Part shown: positions 1-7,218 of the stretch, piece after piece | Layout of the letters: each line of letters opens with the position of its first letter | Numbering within the stretch: position 1 is the first letter of the stretch | Origin: an uncultured Clostridia bacterium | Lineage (GTDB): Bacteria > Bacillota > Clostridia > Christensenellales > Aristaeellaceae | Direction: 5' to 3' | Assembly: GCA_946409855.1 (NCBI GenBank) | Contig: CAMJXZ010000015.1 | Location: forward strand, 1-20,280 | Length of the DNA stretch: 20,280 nucleotides | The notes under the pieces: model-generated | What the model saw: only the letters and a program-made list of their open reading frames with translations | What the model was told of the DNA's origin: nothing | Database searches by the model: none | Made by a program: the position numbers and the translations under genes

Positions 1-91
1 TCAACTTCTTTCAGGGCTCGCTGACTAATTTGCGCATAATACTTGACAGTACCGATTCGTAACAGACGCTCATGATAATAGCGGACCGTCT

Positions 92-1105
92 TTATCCCTG
101 CTCCTCCAGATACACGCTGAAATGATGGCTTTCGTCTTTCATGTCGTACAGCGCGCCGCCCGTCTCCTCGATATACCGCTGCCGCCAGAGCAGCAGCAGG
201 TCCCGCAGGCGGAACAGCTGCTCGTTTTCCGGGCGGCCGTACCGGGCGGCCAGCGCCCGCGGGGGCGGCATGCACCGCAGGTACTCGTCGTCCATTTCCT
301 CCAGCCGGCGCAGGATCTCCCCCGCCGGCATGCGCTCCAGCCGGCCGATGTTCTCCGCGTTCAGCACCAGGTTCAGGTTCCTGGTCCGCGCTTCCGGGAA
401 TTCCCCGGCGGCCAGCCATTCACCCTCCGTCCGGTGCGGAACGGCCGTGAAGGAACGGCGTACTTCTTCCGGCAGCCCCTCGAATTCCCGCCGGGTGATC
501 CGCTGGTCCTGAACGCTCCTGCCCCGGCCCTTGCTGTGGGGCAGAAACACCAGGCGCTTCTCCACCTCATAGCCGGAGAGGGTCCGGAAAAGCTCCGGCA
601 TCTGCCCCAGGTTTTCCCGGATCAGCGGGATGCTGATATGGACCGGCAGCCCGGAAGCGTTGGCCGCTTCCAGCATCTTGAGCAGGAACCGGAAGTCCCC
701 GGCCCGGCCCGCGAAGCGGTCGTGGTACGCCTCCGTCCCGTAGAAGGTCAGGTCGATCAGCGTCACGCCCCCGTCCCGGATGCTGTCCGTCAGCTTCCGC
801 AATTCGTCCTGACCGCGGAAGGCAAAACCGTTCATCTGCAGGAACCGGGCGCCCGGCGAAGCATGCGCCCGGCAGAAACGGATGTACTCGCCCAGCTCCG
901 GTGTGTCCATGCAGTAGCCGATATAGTAAAACCCTTTGACCTCCGGCCGCGCGCCGGCAAGCTCCGGCAGCACCCGGCCGGCCAGCGCCGCGCCCCGCCG
1001 CCCGTCCACCCCGGAGGTCTGCCCCCGGGCGCAAAGCAGGCAGTAGCGGCAGCGGGCGTGGCAGGGGACGCAGTAATTGGCGATTCCCAGCGATACAGTC
1101 TTCAT
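92..1105 (-). CDS. Radical SAM protein of unknown substrate
   Basis: A 337-residue radical SAM enzyme. The N-terminus carries NYCVPCHARCRYCLLC, in which C15, C19 and C22 form the CX3CX2C motif that binds the 4Fe-4S cluster for S-adenosylmethionine cleavage. C12 and C25 are extra nearby cysteines. The rest fits a partial TIM barrel (GFYYIGYCMDTPEL, LIDLTFYG, VHISIPLIRENL). The C-terminal half has only one cysteine (CMPPP), so a SPASM or twitch auxiliary-cluster domain is unlikely. The open frame extends 38 codons upstream into the MATE gene, but the start at 1105 has GGAGGAGG five bases upstream and gives the family-typical MKTVSLGIANYC. It lies 19 nt downstream of the MATE stop, so the two are probably cotranscribed. 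I see no small precursor-peptide gene beside it. The radical SAM assignment is firm; the reaction is unknown. Confidence 0.88.
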   Translation of the reverse strand: MKTVSLGIANYCVPCHARCRYCLLCARGQTSGVDGRRGAALAGRVLPELAGARPEVKGFYYIGYCMDTPELGEYIRFCRAHASPGARFLQMNGFAFRGQDELRKLTDSIRDGGVTLIDLTFYGTEAYHDRFAGRAGDFRFLLKMLEAANASGLPVHISIPLIRENLGQMPELFRTLSGYEVEKRLVFLPHSKGRGRSVQDQRITRREFEGLPEEVRRSFTAVPHRTEGEWLAAGEFPEARTRNLNLVLNAENIGRLERMPAGEILRRLEEMDDEYLRCMPPPRALAARYGRPENEQLFRLRDLLLLWRQRYIEETGGALYDMKDESHHFSVYLEEQG

Positions 1106-1124
1106 GATCCTCCTCCGGACAGAT

Positions 1125-2504
1125 TCATATCTCTTCCACGGCCGCCCCGGACGCCCGCTTCTTCCACGCGCCGGACACCAGATACACGCTCCCGATGCAG
1201 AAGGGCACCAGCCCGGCAAAGGCGTTGCCGTACCAGAACCCCATGATGCCCCAGCCCAGCGCGAGCCCGAACAGCAGCGCCAGACCGATGCGGGCGGCGA
1301 TGCCGTCCAGCAGGGCGACCATCAGGTTCAGCAGCGAATTGCCCGAGCCGTTGATCAGCGCGAAGCTGGCCGGCCGGAGCGTCGCCCCCAGATACTGCAC
1401 CAGGGCGATGGGCACGTACACCGCCGCCATGGCCAGCACCGCCGGGTCGTCCGAAAAGATGCCGAACACCCATTCCGGCCGAAGCCAGGTGATCAGGGCG
1501 AAAACGGAAGCGGGTATGGCCACCGTCCACAGCGCCGTGTACACCACCTTGGGCACCCGCCGGATCTTCCCGGCCCCCAGCGCCTGGGAGATCATCGCGC
1601 CGCCGGCGGAGGATACCGCCTGGGACACGACCCCGATCATCCCCTCCAGCTTCCGGGCCACGCCGGTCACCGCCACCGCCACCGTGCCGTAGGCGTTGAT
1701 GAAGGAATTGACGAACAGCATCGAAAAAGTGATCGCCGCGGACTGGATCACCATCGGGATGCCCAGGGACATCAGCGGCCGGATCACCTGCTTGCCGATG
1801 CGGAAATGCTTGGGCTGAAAGGCAAAGTAAATGTCCTCCCGCTTTTTGTACAGCAGCCTAAGCGCGAACAGGAAGCTGACCGCCTGGCCGATGACCGTGG
1901 CCAGCGCCGCCCCCAGAGGGCCCATCCCCATCGGCCCCACGAACAAAAGGTCCAGCACCACGTTGACCACCGACGCGATGGCGATGAACAGGAAGGGATG
2001 GCGGGAATCCCCCATCCCGCGCATGATGGCGGAAACCAGGTTGTAGCCGTAGATAAACAGGGTCCCCAGCACGCAGACGATGCTGTACTGCCTCGTATAC
2101 TCCCAGATTTCCGCCGGGGTGTTGAGCCAGCGCAGGATGCCCTGATAACTCAGCAGGAACAGCGCCATGATGACCGCCGCCAGGCTCATCAGCAGGGTAA
2201 AAAGCGTCCCCACCATTTCCCCGATCAGGTCCCTGCGCTGTTCCCCCACGTACCGGGAAATCAGGATCTGCCCGGCGTTGGAAAAGCCCATCGCCACAAA
2301 GGTGATCAGCTGCAGCATCTCGCCGCCGATCGAAACGGCCGACAGCCCCTCCGTCCCCACGAAATGGCCGACCACCATCATGTCCACCATGTTGTAGACC
2401 ATCTGCAGCAGGCCCGACAGCAGCAGCGGCAGCGAAAACCGCAGCAGCGTCCCCGGCACGCTCCCCACCGTCAGGTCCCGGATGATTTTGTTTTCCTTTT
2501 CCAT
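1125..2504 (-). CDS. MATE family multidrug/metabolite efflux transporter
   Basis: A 459-residue polytopic membrane protein, the normal length for the MATE family, which exports drugs or metabolites using Na+ or H+ gradients. It starts MEKENKIIRDLTVGSVPGTL and continues with the typical first-helix pattern LLRFSLPLLLSGLLQMVYNM and VDMMVVGHFVG. About twelve hydrophobic segments follow in two similar halves, the second beginning near PLMSLGIPMVIQSAAITFS. The GGAAGTGAGAG upstream of 2504 is an acceptable ribosome site. It is the first gene of a two-gene operon with the radical SAM gene, 19 nt apart, which suggests the transporter exports something linked to that enzyme, though only adjacency supports this. 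The substrate cannot be read from sequence. Confidence 0.93.
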   Translation of the reverse strand: MEKENKIIRDLTVGSVPGTLLRFSLPLLLSGLLQMVYNMVDMMVVGHFVGTEGLSAVSIGGEMLQLITFVAMGFSNAGQILISRYVGEQRRDLIGEMVGTLFTLLMSLAAVIMALFLLSYQGILRWLNTPAEIWEYTRQYSIVCVLGTLFIYGYNLVSAIMRGMGDSRHPFLFIAIASVVNVVLDLLFVGPMGMGPLGAALATVIGQAVSFLFALRLLYKKREDIYFAFQPKHFRIGKQVIRPLMSLGIPMVIQSAAITFSMLFVNSFINAYGTVAVAVTGVARKLEGMIGVVSQAVSSAGGAMISQALGAGKIRRVPKVVYTALWTVAIPASVFALITWLRPEWVFGIFSDDPAVLAMAAVYVPIALVQYLGATLRPASFALINGSGNSLLNLMVALLDGIAARIGLALLFGLALGWGIMGFWYGNAFAGLVPFCIGSVYLVSGAWKKRASGAAVEEI

Positions 2505-2559
2505 CGTCTCTCACTTCCAGCCCGGTATCGAGGCCCGGGCCCCGGCCCGCGCCGGAAAA

Positions 2560-2588
2560 ATGGTACCATAAATCCCCCTCCGGCGCAA
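2560..2588 (-). promoter_or_regulatory. Possible weak promoter for MATE-radical SAM operon
   Basis: Reading the minus strand, TTGCGC, a 17-bp spacer and TACCAT lie 56 bp upstream of the MATE start. Both boxes are weak (3/6 and 4/6), far poorer than the other promoters in this window, so this is only the best candidate in the leader. Confidence 0.25.
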
Positions 2589-2696
2589 GCCTCGCGGACG
2601 TGAAAAGAAGCCGCCGCATCGGCACATCATGTTTTTGATGGATCCGGGCCGGACGCCCGTTCTTCCGCGCCATATAATCATCCCCGGCGCCGCATG

Positions 2697-2734
2697 AAAA
2701 AAGGGGTGTTGCAGATCAAATAATGCAACAGCCC
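2697..2734 (-). terminator. Intrinsic terminator, minus strand
   Basis: On the minus strand, GGGCTGTTGCA and TGCAACACCCC form a stem (seven bp plus GGG/CCC across one mismatch) with a ten-base loop, followed directly by TTTTTT. It would stop transcription arriving from the C11 peptidase gene, whose stop codon is about 450 bp upstream. In that case the whole hairpin array lies in that gene's 3' untranslated RNA. Confidence 0.7.
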
Positions 2735-2821
2735 TTCACTTAACAGGGAATACGATATGTACGAAGAGATGAGCAACAGTGAATGTAAGGAATTCAGCAA
2801 TTTCCAGGGTGGTTTGGTGGG

Positions 2822-2883
2822 GTTCTGAGGGCCCGGAAAACAGGCCTGTGGCCTGTTTTCACCGAAGATAGGGCCGGCAGGCA
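2822..2883 (+). repeat. Structured hairpin element, copy A
   Basis: Copy A of a repeated framework: GCCCG, then the 11-bp stem GAAAACAGGCC/GGCCTGTTTTC (2836-2846, 2850-2860) with triloop TGT, then ACCGAAGATA, then GGGCCGGCAGGC. Outer bases TCTGAGG and CCGAAGA can pair across tandem G.A mismatches when read on the plus strand. The orientation shown is the one in which those mismatches are G.A. The function is unknown. Confidence 0.7.
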
Positions 2884-2930
2884 CTGGAAGCCCCTCCATG
2901 GAAAATCCGCAACAGAGACATGCGCGCCGC

Positions 2931-2996
2931 GGGGTTATTCGCGCCCGGAAATGGAGCCGGTGGCTCCATTTCAGCGAATAACGGGCCGGCAGGCCC
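2931..2996 (+). repeat. Structured hairpin element, copy B
   Basis: Same framework as copy A, but the central stem is changed on both arms: GAAATGGAGCC/GGCTCCATTTC (2948-2958, 2962-2972, loop GGT), still a perfect 11 bp. An outer 9-bp stem GTTATTCGC/GCGAATAAC (2934-2942, 2974-2982) closes it. The mini-hairpin GGGCC-GGCA-GGCCC follows at 2983-2996. The compensated differences from copy A show that pairing, not primary sequence, is conserved. Confidence 0.75.
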
Positions 2997-3008
2997 AGGG
3001 GCTTTGCT

Positions 3009-3049
3009 GAATTTTTGGGGAGCAGGCTTGACCTGCTCCCCAAAAATTC
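3009..3049. repeat. Perfect 18-bp inverted repeat
   Basis: GAATTTTTGGGGAGCAGG (3009-3026) is the exact reverse complement of 3032-3049, with loop CTTGA. The stem ends in A/T tracts that pair with each other, so neither strand leaves a free U-tract after the GC part. It is not a textbook intrinsic terminator, although a stem this strong could block RNA decay or polymerase. Confidence 0.85.
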
Positions 3050-3057
3050 TTTCCTTG

Positions 3058-3103
3058 CGTCTTTTCCGCCCGAAAAATCCCGCAGGATTTTTAGGAAAAG
3101 ACG
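3058..3103. repeat. Two-tier inverted repeat
   Basis: Outer arms CGTCTTTTCC/GGAAAAGACG (10 bp, 3058-3067 and 3094-3103) enclose inner arms AAAAATCC/GGATTTTT (8 bp, 3073-3080 and 3085-3092) with loop CGCA. A small internal bulge, GCCCG opposite A, separates the two tiers. Confidence 0.85.
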
Positions 3104-3115
3104 TTCTCCTCTTGT

Positions 3116-3148
3116 CGATCAAACGGAAACAAAGTTTCCGTTTGATCG
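3116..3148. repeat. Perfect 15-bp inverted repeat
   Basis: CGATCAAACGGAAAC (3116-3130) is the reverse complement of 3134-3148, with loop AAA. It is part of the closely packed hairpin series downstream of the C11 peptidase stop codon. Confidence 0.85.
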
Positions 3149-3149
3149 T

Positions 3150-3168
3150 GGGGTTGTGCAGCAGCCCC
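3150..3168. repeat. Short hairpin bordering the array
   Basis: GGGGTTG and CAGCCCC pair (one G.U on the plus strand) around TGCAG. On the minus strand this reads GGGGCTGCTGCA, closely resembling GGGCTGTTGCA in the terminator at 2697-2734. The two sites therefore bracket the array with related sequence. It starts 18 nt after the peptidase stop codon in the direction of transcription. Confidence 0.5.
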
Positions 3169-3186
3169 TGAAAGTCAATCGCCGGA

Positions 3187-5934
3187 TCAGTAGCTGGCCG
3201 TCCAGTAATGCTGGTTGTAAATATCCGTCAGCCGGTAGGTGCGGTGCGCGCGGTTCTGGTCGATGTACACGTCGCTGACCTGGATCAGGTCCCCGGTCAC
3301 GGTGATCGGGTCGGCCCAGTAATAGGTGGTGTCCAGCGTGCCGTCCGCCAGATACCGGTCGCACAGCATCTGGATCGTGGAACCGATGGGCAGGCCGGAA
3401 ACGCTCTTGGCCACCGTTTCCGTCTGCCCGTCCGGGTAATCGTACCTGAAGCCCACCAGATACCCCTGGCCGTTCTCATCAAAGACCACGATCAGCTGCA
3501 CCCGGTCGCCGTCCAGCAGGGCCGGGATGTAGCCGCCGTACACATCTCCGTCGATTCCCAGGAAGTAGTACGGCGCGGGCACGCCGTTCAGGGCCACCCA
3601 GGTGCCGTCGGTATCCGCCACCAGGTTGCCGTTTTCGTCGGCAGCGTACAGCGCGTCCATGCCGAAGTCGATGTAGCCGCCGTTGCCGTCGTCATAGAAC
3701 ATGTTCATCTGCACGTCGGTCACCAGCGCCCACTGATCCTTGGGCAGGACCAGCGTCTTTCCCGCTTCCGTGTCGGTAAAGTACAGGCTGTCCAAGTTCA
3801 GCATGTTCGCGGACAGGTAGGCCGCCGTCTCCTCCTGCGTCATCGCGCTTTCGGACAGGAAGCCGGTATTATCGGCGCTCATCCCGGGGAAGCGCCCGAA
3901 GTCGCCGCCCAGGAAGCTCCCCAGCAGGGTGCTCAGCAGGTCGCCCGAGCCGTAGGAGCCGGTCGAATAGCTGCCGCCGCTCAGCGCCGTGTAGGGGCTG
4001 TTGGAACCGCCGCCCGTCACGGCCTGGCCGCTCATCTCCAGCTGCGCGAACTGGCGGATGCAGCGGATGTAATCCTCGTCCATGCCGATCTGGTTATAGG
4101 TGCTGACCGCCTTGTCCACATTGTTCATCTTCTGGTAGGGGAAATAGATGGACAGGCCGTAGGCGTCCCTCATGTTGGAGCTGTTTCGGTAGTACTTGAC
4201 CGCCCCGCCGATGGCGTTTGCCAGTTCCCTTCCTTCCGGCGTGTTCATCTTGATCGCCAGGTCCGTCAGGTCCACCTGGTCCAGCCGGTTGCTCTGGGCA
4301 AACTCCCGGGCGCCAGTCCGGGCCTGGGTCACCTGCTTGTACTGCTTGTTGGTGATCAGGCTGCTGATAGACTGGGCAAAGGCGCTCAGCCTGTCCGGCA
4401 CGGAAGCCGAAAGCTCCGCCAGGTCGACGACGGACAGCGTCGTCTTCTGCCCGGCCGCCTGCTTGGCGCTGGTGGTCACGAAGTCGTCCACGATCTTGCG
4501 GCCCAGGGTGACGGTGTCCACCGAGGTGTTGCCGTTCAGCAGGTTCAGCCACCCGGTATAGTACCAGCCGTAGCCGGGCTCGGTCTCTTCGGAGGCGATC
4601 ATGTAGTCCGCGTGGGCGTCCAGCATGAGGGCCGTTTCCACGGTGGCCATCAGGCAGGCGTCAAAACCGACAAAGTCGAACTTCACGCCGCCGTTGGTCA
4701 GCGCCTGGTTGATGCCCGCCAGGCTCATGGAGCCGCTGCGGGGGTTCAGTTCGTCATACCCGTAGCCGGACACGCTGCCGCTGCCGTGGTCCCACAGGAT
4801 CAGGCCGTAGCGGTCCGCCGGGAAATTCTGCGCGGTCTTCTGGATGAAGGCGCTCAGGGTGGCCGGATTGGTCATCGACGCCGTGCCCTCGTTCTCGGAC
4901 AGGCACTTGAGCTTTCCGTTGCGGATCTGCCAGAGCTGGTGCGTCTTGCTGGAAACCAGGTTGTTGCGCCAGTTCGTGCTGCCGCCGGTCAGGATGATCA
5001 GGTTCACCTGGTCGCCGACCTCCGCCGCCAGCATTTCCTGCAGGTCCCGGGTCGCCATGGCGGATTTCGATTCAAGGTCCGCCCCGCACATATAAACCAT
5101 GATGGTCACGCTGTCCCACCCGTTGCCCTGCAGGGTGGTGTAGGGCGCGCGCTTGAGGGCCGTCTGCGGGGCGTCGGTGCGCCGCGGGGTCGCCGTCCGC
5201 CGGGGCGTGGCGGTCCGCTTCGGGGTAGCCGTCCGCCGCGGGGTCGCGGTCCTGCGGGGAGACTGGGTCTCCGGCGCGTAGTCCTGCCCGCCGAACAGGG
5301 ACGCCAGGCTGCCGACGTCCGTATAGCTGCCTTCCTGGGCGGAAGACGAAGAGGTGCTGGAAGACGCGCCGCTGTAGCCCAGGAAGGCCTGCAGCAGGCT
5401 GCTCCAGCTTCCGTCCATCCCGCTGTCCTCCGGCACGTACTCATCCGGCGCATACTCCGTCGGCGCGGCCGTGGGCTTCGGGGTGGCCGTCCGCCGGGGG
5501 GTGGCGGTCCGGTACAGGGTCGCCGTGCGGGCCGGTGCTTCCGTCTGGTAGTAATTGTACGGCACCTCGGTCGCCAGGTTGACCGGCTGGTTGGAGCCCG
5601 TGTCCCCGCCGCCGCCGAACAGGCCGCTCAGACCGCCGCCGCCCAGCAGAAGCAGCAGCACGACGATGATCAGCCCCATCTTTCCGCCGCCGCCGCCCGC
5701 GCGCATCGGCCCCTGATTCCCGTTTGAAGGCCGCTGCGGCCCGCCCTGGTTCCCGGAGCTCCCGGAGGAACCGGAAGGCCGGGAAGGCCCGGAAGGTCCG
5801 GAAGGCCGGTTCATGTCCCGGCCCTGATAGCCGCCCTGATTGCCGACCGGCCGCTGGCCCTGGGCCTCGCCGTGGGTCGTCGCGTCCTTGGCCTGGCCGG
5901 TGATGTTCTTTTTGCGTCCTGTAGGATTCTGCAT
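3187..5934 (-). CDS. Membrane-anchored C11 (clostripain-like) cysteine peptidase
   Basis: A 915-residue protein. Residues 1-84 are polar and rich in Gly, Pro, Ser and Asn. One membrane helix (about 86-98, LIIVVLLLLL) follows a lysine, suggesting type II topology with the rest outside. Residues 130-160 and 226-256 are stalk-like RTATP repeats. The C11 domain starts near 274 (SVTIMVYMCGADLES). Its catalytic His is H383 in LILWDHGSG and its Cys is C427 in FVGFDACLMA; this dyad cleaves after basic residues in clostripain, but specificity here is not readable. A roughly 250-residue C-terminal region of unknown fold follows (VQLIVVFDENGQGYLVGF, ending QHYWTASY). The frame opens 29 codons further upstream at 6021, but that ATG lies between the promoter boxes; the ATG at 5934 has GGGAGG nine bases upstream. 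It has its own promoter and follows the SH3 gene's terminator. The Lys/Arg-rich repeats could themselves be cleavage targets, which is inference. Confidence 0.92.
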   Translation of the reverse strand: MQNPTGRKKNITGQAKDATTHGEAQGQRPVGNQGGYQGRDMNRPSGPSGPSRPSGSSGSSGNQGGPQRPSNGNQGPMRAGGGGGKMGLIIVVLLLLLGGGGLSGLFGGGGDTGSNQPVNLATEVPYNYYQTEAPARTATLYRTATPRRTATPKPTAAPTEYAPDEYVPEDSGMDGSWSSLLQAFLGYSGASSSTSSSSAQEGSYTDVGSLASLFGGQDYAPETQSPRRTATPRRTATPKRTATPRRTATPRRTDAPQTALKRAPYTTLQGNGWDSVTIMVYMCGADLESKSAMATRDLQEMLAAEVGDQVNLIILTGGSTNWRNNLVSSKTHQLWQIRNGKLKCLSENEGTASMTNPATLSAFIQKTAQNFPADRYGLILWDHGSGSVSGYGYDELNPRSGSMSLAGINQALTNGGVKFDFVGFDACLMATVETALMLDAHADYMIASEETEPGYGWYYTGWLNLLNGNTSVDTVTLGRKIVDDFVTTSAKQAAGQKTTLSVVDLAELSASVPDRLSAFAQSISSLITNKQYKQVTQARTGAREFAQSNRLDQVDLTDLAIKMNTPEGRELANAIGGAVKYYRNSSNMRDAYGLSIYFPYQKMNNVDKAVSTYNQIGMDEDYIRCIRQFAQLEMSGQAVTGGGSNSPYTALSGGSYSTGSYGSGDLLSTLLGSFLGGDFGRFPGMSADNTGFLSESAMTQEETAAYLSANMLNLDSLYFTDTEAGKTLVLPKDQWALVTDVQMNMFYDDGNGGYIDFGMDALYAADENGNLVADTDGTWVALNGVPAPYYFLGIDGDVYGGYIPALLDGDRVQLIVVFDENGQGYLVGFRYDYPDGQTETVAKSVSGLPIGSTIQMLCDRYLADGTLDTTYYWADPITVTGDLIQVSDVYIDQNRAHRTYRLTDIYNQHYWTASY
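5167..5259 (-). repeat. RTATP tandem repeats in the C11 peptidase stalk
   Basis: Residues 226-256 repeat the six-residue unit (R/K)RTATP about five times, the last unit decayed to RRTDAP. A shorter block occurs at residues 141-158 (5461-5514). The Thr- and Pro-rich units look like an extended extracellular stalk that could be O-glycosylated. Differences at synonymous positions between units suggest an old, selected repeat rather than a recent expansion. Confidence 0.85.
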
Positions 5935-6000
5935 CGTTTTCTGCCTCCCGCCGTTTTTCCCAAATGAAGAAAAAGACTTATTTGCTGAATCGATGGCTTT

Positions 6001-6029
6001 ATCATACTCCAATTCCGCCATAAATTCAA
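6001..6029 (-). promoter_or_regulatory. Sigma-A promoter of the C11 peptidase
   Basis: On the minus strand, TTGAAT, exactly 17 bp, then TATGAT. Transcription would begin near 5994 and leave a leader of about 60 nt before the ATG at 5934. The upstream ATG at 6021 falls inside the spacer, which argues against it as the start. Confidence 0.75.
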
Positions 6030-6074
6030 GCGGAAATCAAAGCGAATCGCCCCGAAGCGCGCCAATGATCCCGC

Positions 6075-6104
6075 AAAAATAGGAACCGCCCCGCCGGCGG
6101 CTCC
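6075..6104 (-). terminator. Intrinsic terminator of the SH3-like gene
   Basis: On the minus strand, GGAGCCGCC/GGCGGTTCC (9 bp, one G.U) encloses GGCGG and is followed by TATTTTT. It lies about 43 bp past the stop codon at 6147, and insulates the C11 peptidase promoter. Confidence 0.85.
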
Positions 6105-6146
6105 CAAATAAATATGATCAGGATATCATCAATATGACGCTGTCTG

Positions 6147-7184
6147 TCAGAAATCCAGCTGCGACGCCTGTACGAACCCCCTGGCCTTTTCATTTCCGTT
6201 CACGTATTCCACCAGCGCCCATTCCTTGTACTTGTCGGACCAGCACAGGAACACCAGCTCCGTGCCCGCCGGCACCCGGGCGGTAAAGGCGGCGTTGGTC
6301 TGCGGCGCGTCGCGCAGGGCGACGTCTTCGGCGGCCGCGCAGGCGGCCCGGTCGATGGTCATGTCCTTGACGCTGCGGACGTTGGGCAGCAGCCGCAGGG
6401 GAAGATAGCCGAAATGCTTCATCCCGCCTTCGCTGAAGGAAATCAGCACCCAGTTGCCCTCCGCCCCGTGCACGGTCACCCGGGTCCCGAAGCGGGCGAA
6501 CGGTTCGCTCTGGGCGCGGCTGTAGCCCTCCCCCGGGCCGGAAAAGACGGCGTAATTCCCTTCCATCACCTTGTTGGTCATGTTTTTCATCACGCTCTTG
6601 GCCTTGCCGCTGCCGGCGGAAAGGGGCTTGACGTCCGCCGCCAGGGGGCTGTCGCTCACCATGTCCGCGTAGATGAAGCCCCGGGCCGGCTTGCCCTTGA
6701 TCACGGCCTCCACATAGGCCCATTTTTTCGGCACATAGCACAGCACCGTGATCGGGTCGCCCTTATTCAGGTCCAGGGAGCGGACGCTCACGAACACCGG
6801 GTCAAAGGTCATCGCGCAGTCGTCCGCCACCGGCCGGACGCGCCAGTCAAACGAAAGCTCGCCGATCTCCGCCTCGCTCACCCATTCCAGGCCGCTTTGG
6901 GGCGTTTCCACCCAGCCCACCCGGAAATTGTCGGTGCTGTAGACGTATCCGATCAGCATCCACCCGTCGCTGTATCCGTATACGCGGGTATTGGTATCCG
7001 CCCCGACGCCGGCGCTGCCGTCCCGGTAATAGTCCTTCCCGGGCCCCTGGTAGACCAGCTTGCGGTCCCCCAGGTGCACGATGGAATACTGGCTCAGGTC
7101 CAGCTGCGCTTCCGCCAGGGAAAGCGGCGGCAGGACCGCCAGCAGCAGCGCGGTCAGCAGGCAGATGATGGTTTTTCCCCGCAT
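6147..7184 (-). CDS. Secreted protein with four SH3-like domains
   Basis: A 345-residue exported protein. The N-terminus MRGKTIICLLTALLLAVLPP is a clear Sec signal peptide, with likely cleavage near SLAEA-Q. The mature part seems to hold four bacterial SH3-like modules: about 34-95 (LVYQGPGKDYY, VYGYSDGWMLIGYV), 120-178 (ITVLCYVPKKWAYVEA, RGFIYADMV), 200-266 (AVFSGPGEGYSRA, VHGAEGNWVLISFS) and 285-345 (VALRDAPQTNAAF, EWALVEYVNG, ending GFVQASQLDF). Such modules usually bind peptidoglycan or surface proteins. No catalytic domain is present, so it may be an adaptor or wall-binding protein. GGAGGGG lies five bases before the ATG. It has its own promoter and terminator and is upstream of the C11 peptidase gene; a joint role at the cell surface is only inferred. 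Confidence 0.82.
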   Translation of the reverse strand: MRGKTIICLLTALLLAVLPPLSLAEAQLDLSQYSIVHLGDRKLVYQGPGKDYYRDGSAGVGADTNTRVYGYSDGWMLIGYVYSTDNFRVGWVETPQSGLEWVSEAEIGELSFDWRVRPVADDCAMTFDPVFVSVRSLDLNKGDPITVLCYVPKKWAYVEAVIKGKPARGFIYADMVSDSPLAADVKPLSAGSGKAKSVMKNMTNKVMEGNYAVFSGPGEGYSRAQSEPFARFGTRVTVHGAEGNWVLISFSEGGMKHFGYLPLRLLPNVRSVKDMTIDRAACAAAEDVALRDAPQTNAAFTARVPAGTELVFLCWSDKYKEWALVEYVNGNEKARGFVQASQLDF

Positions 7185-7218
7185 GAGTACCCCTCCGGTT
7201 TCCGTTCGTTACCCGTTG

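Noticed and set aside
1..91. AT-richer left edge with an open minus-strand frame (TVRYYHERLLRIGTVKYYAQ and onward) and a plus-strand frame ending at 58-60
   Set aside because: Each is under 32 codons before the window edge, matches no family I recognise and has no ribosome site, so neither is called. The lower GC suggests a different gene or element beyond the edge. The TTGACA at about 43-48 has no -10 box at usable spacing.
2673..2678. Perfect TATAAT on the plus strand
   Set aside because: No -35 box lies at 16-18 bp, and no plus-strand gene follows for 7 kb.
2822..3168. CRISPR array
   Set aside because: The units are not evenly spaced direct repeats, the stems differ from each other, and there are no cas genes.
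2678..3278. Several short open frames on both strands in the hairpin array
   Set aside because: Their translations simply read through the inverted repeats, with no ribosome sites and no independent similarity. Similar frames recur at the second copy of the element (15328-15595), as expected for a repeat.
3208..5727. Plus-strand open frame of 839 codons opposite the C11 peptidase
   Set aside because: Low-complexity Val/Gly/Arg/His/Gln composition with no recognisable domain. The peptidase on the other strand has intact catalytic motifs and a promoter.
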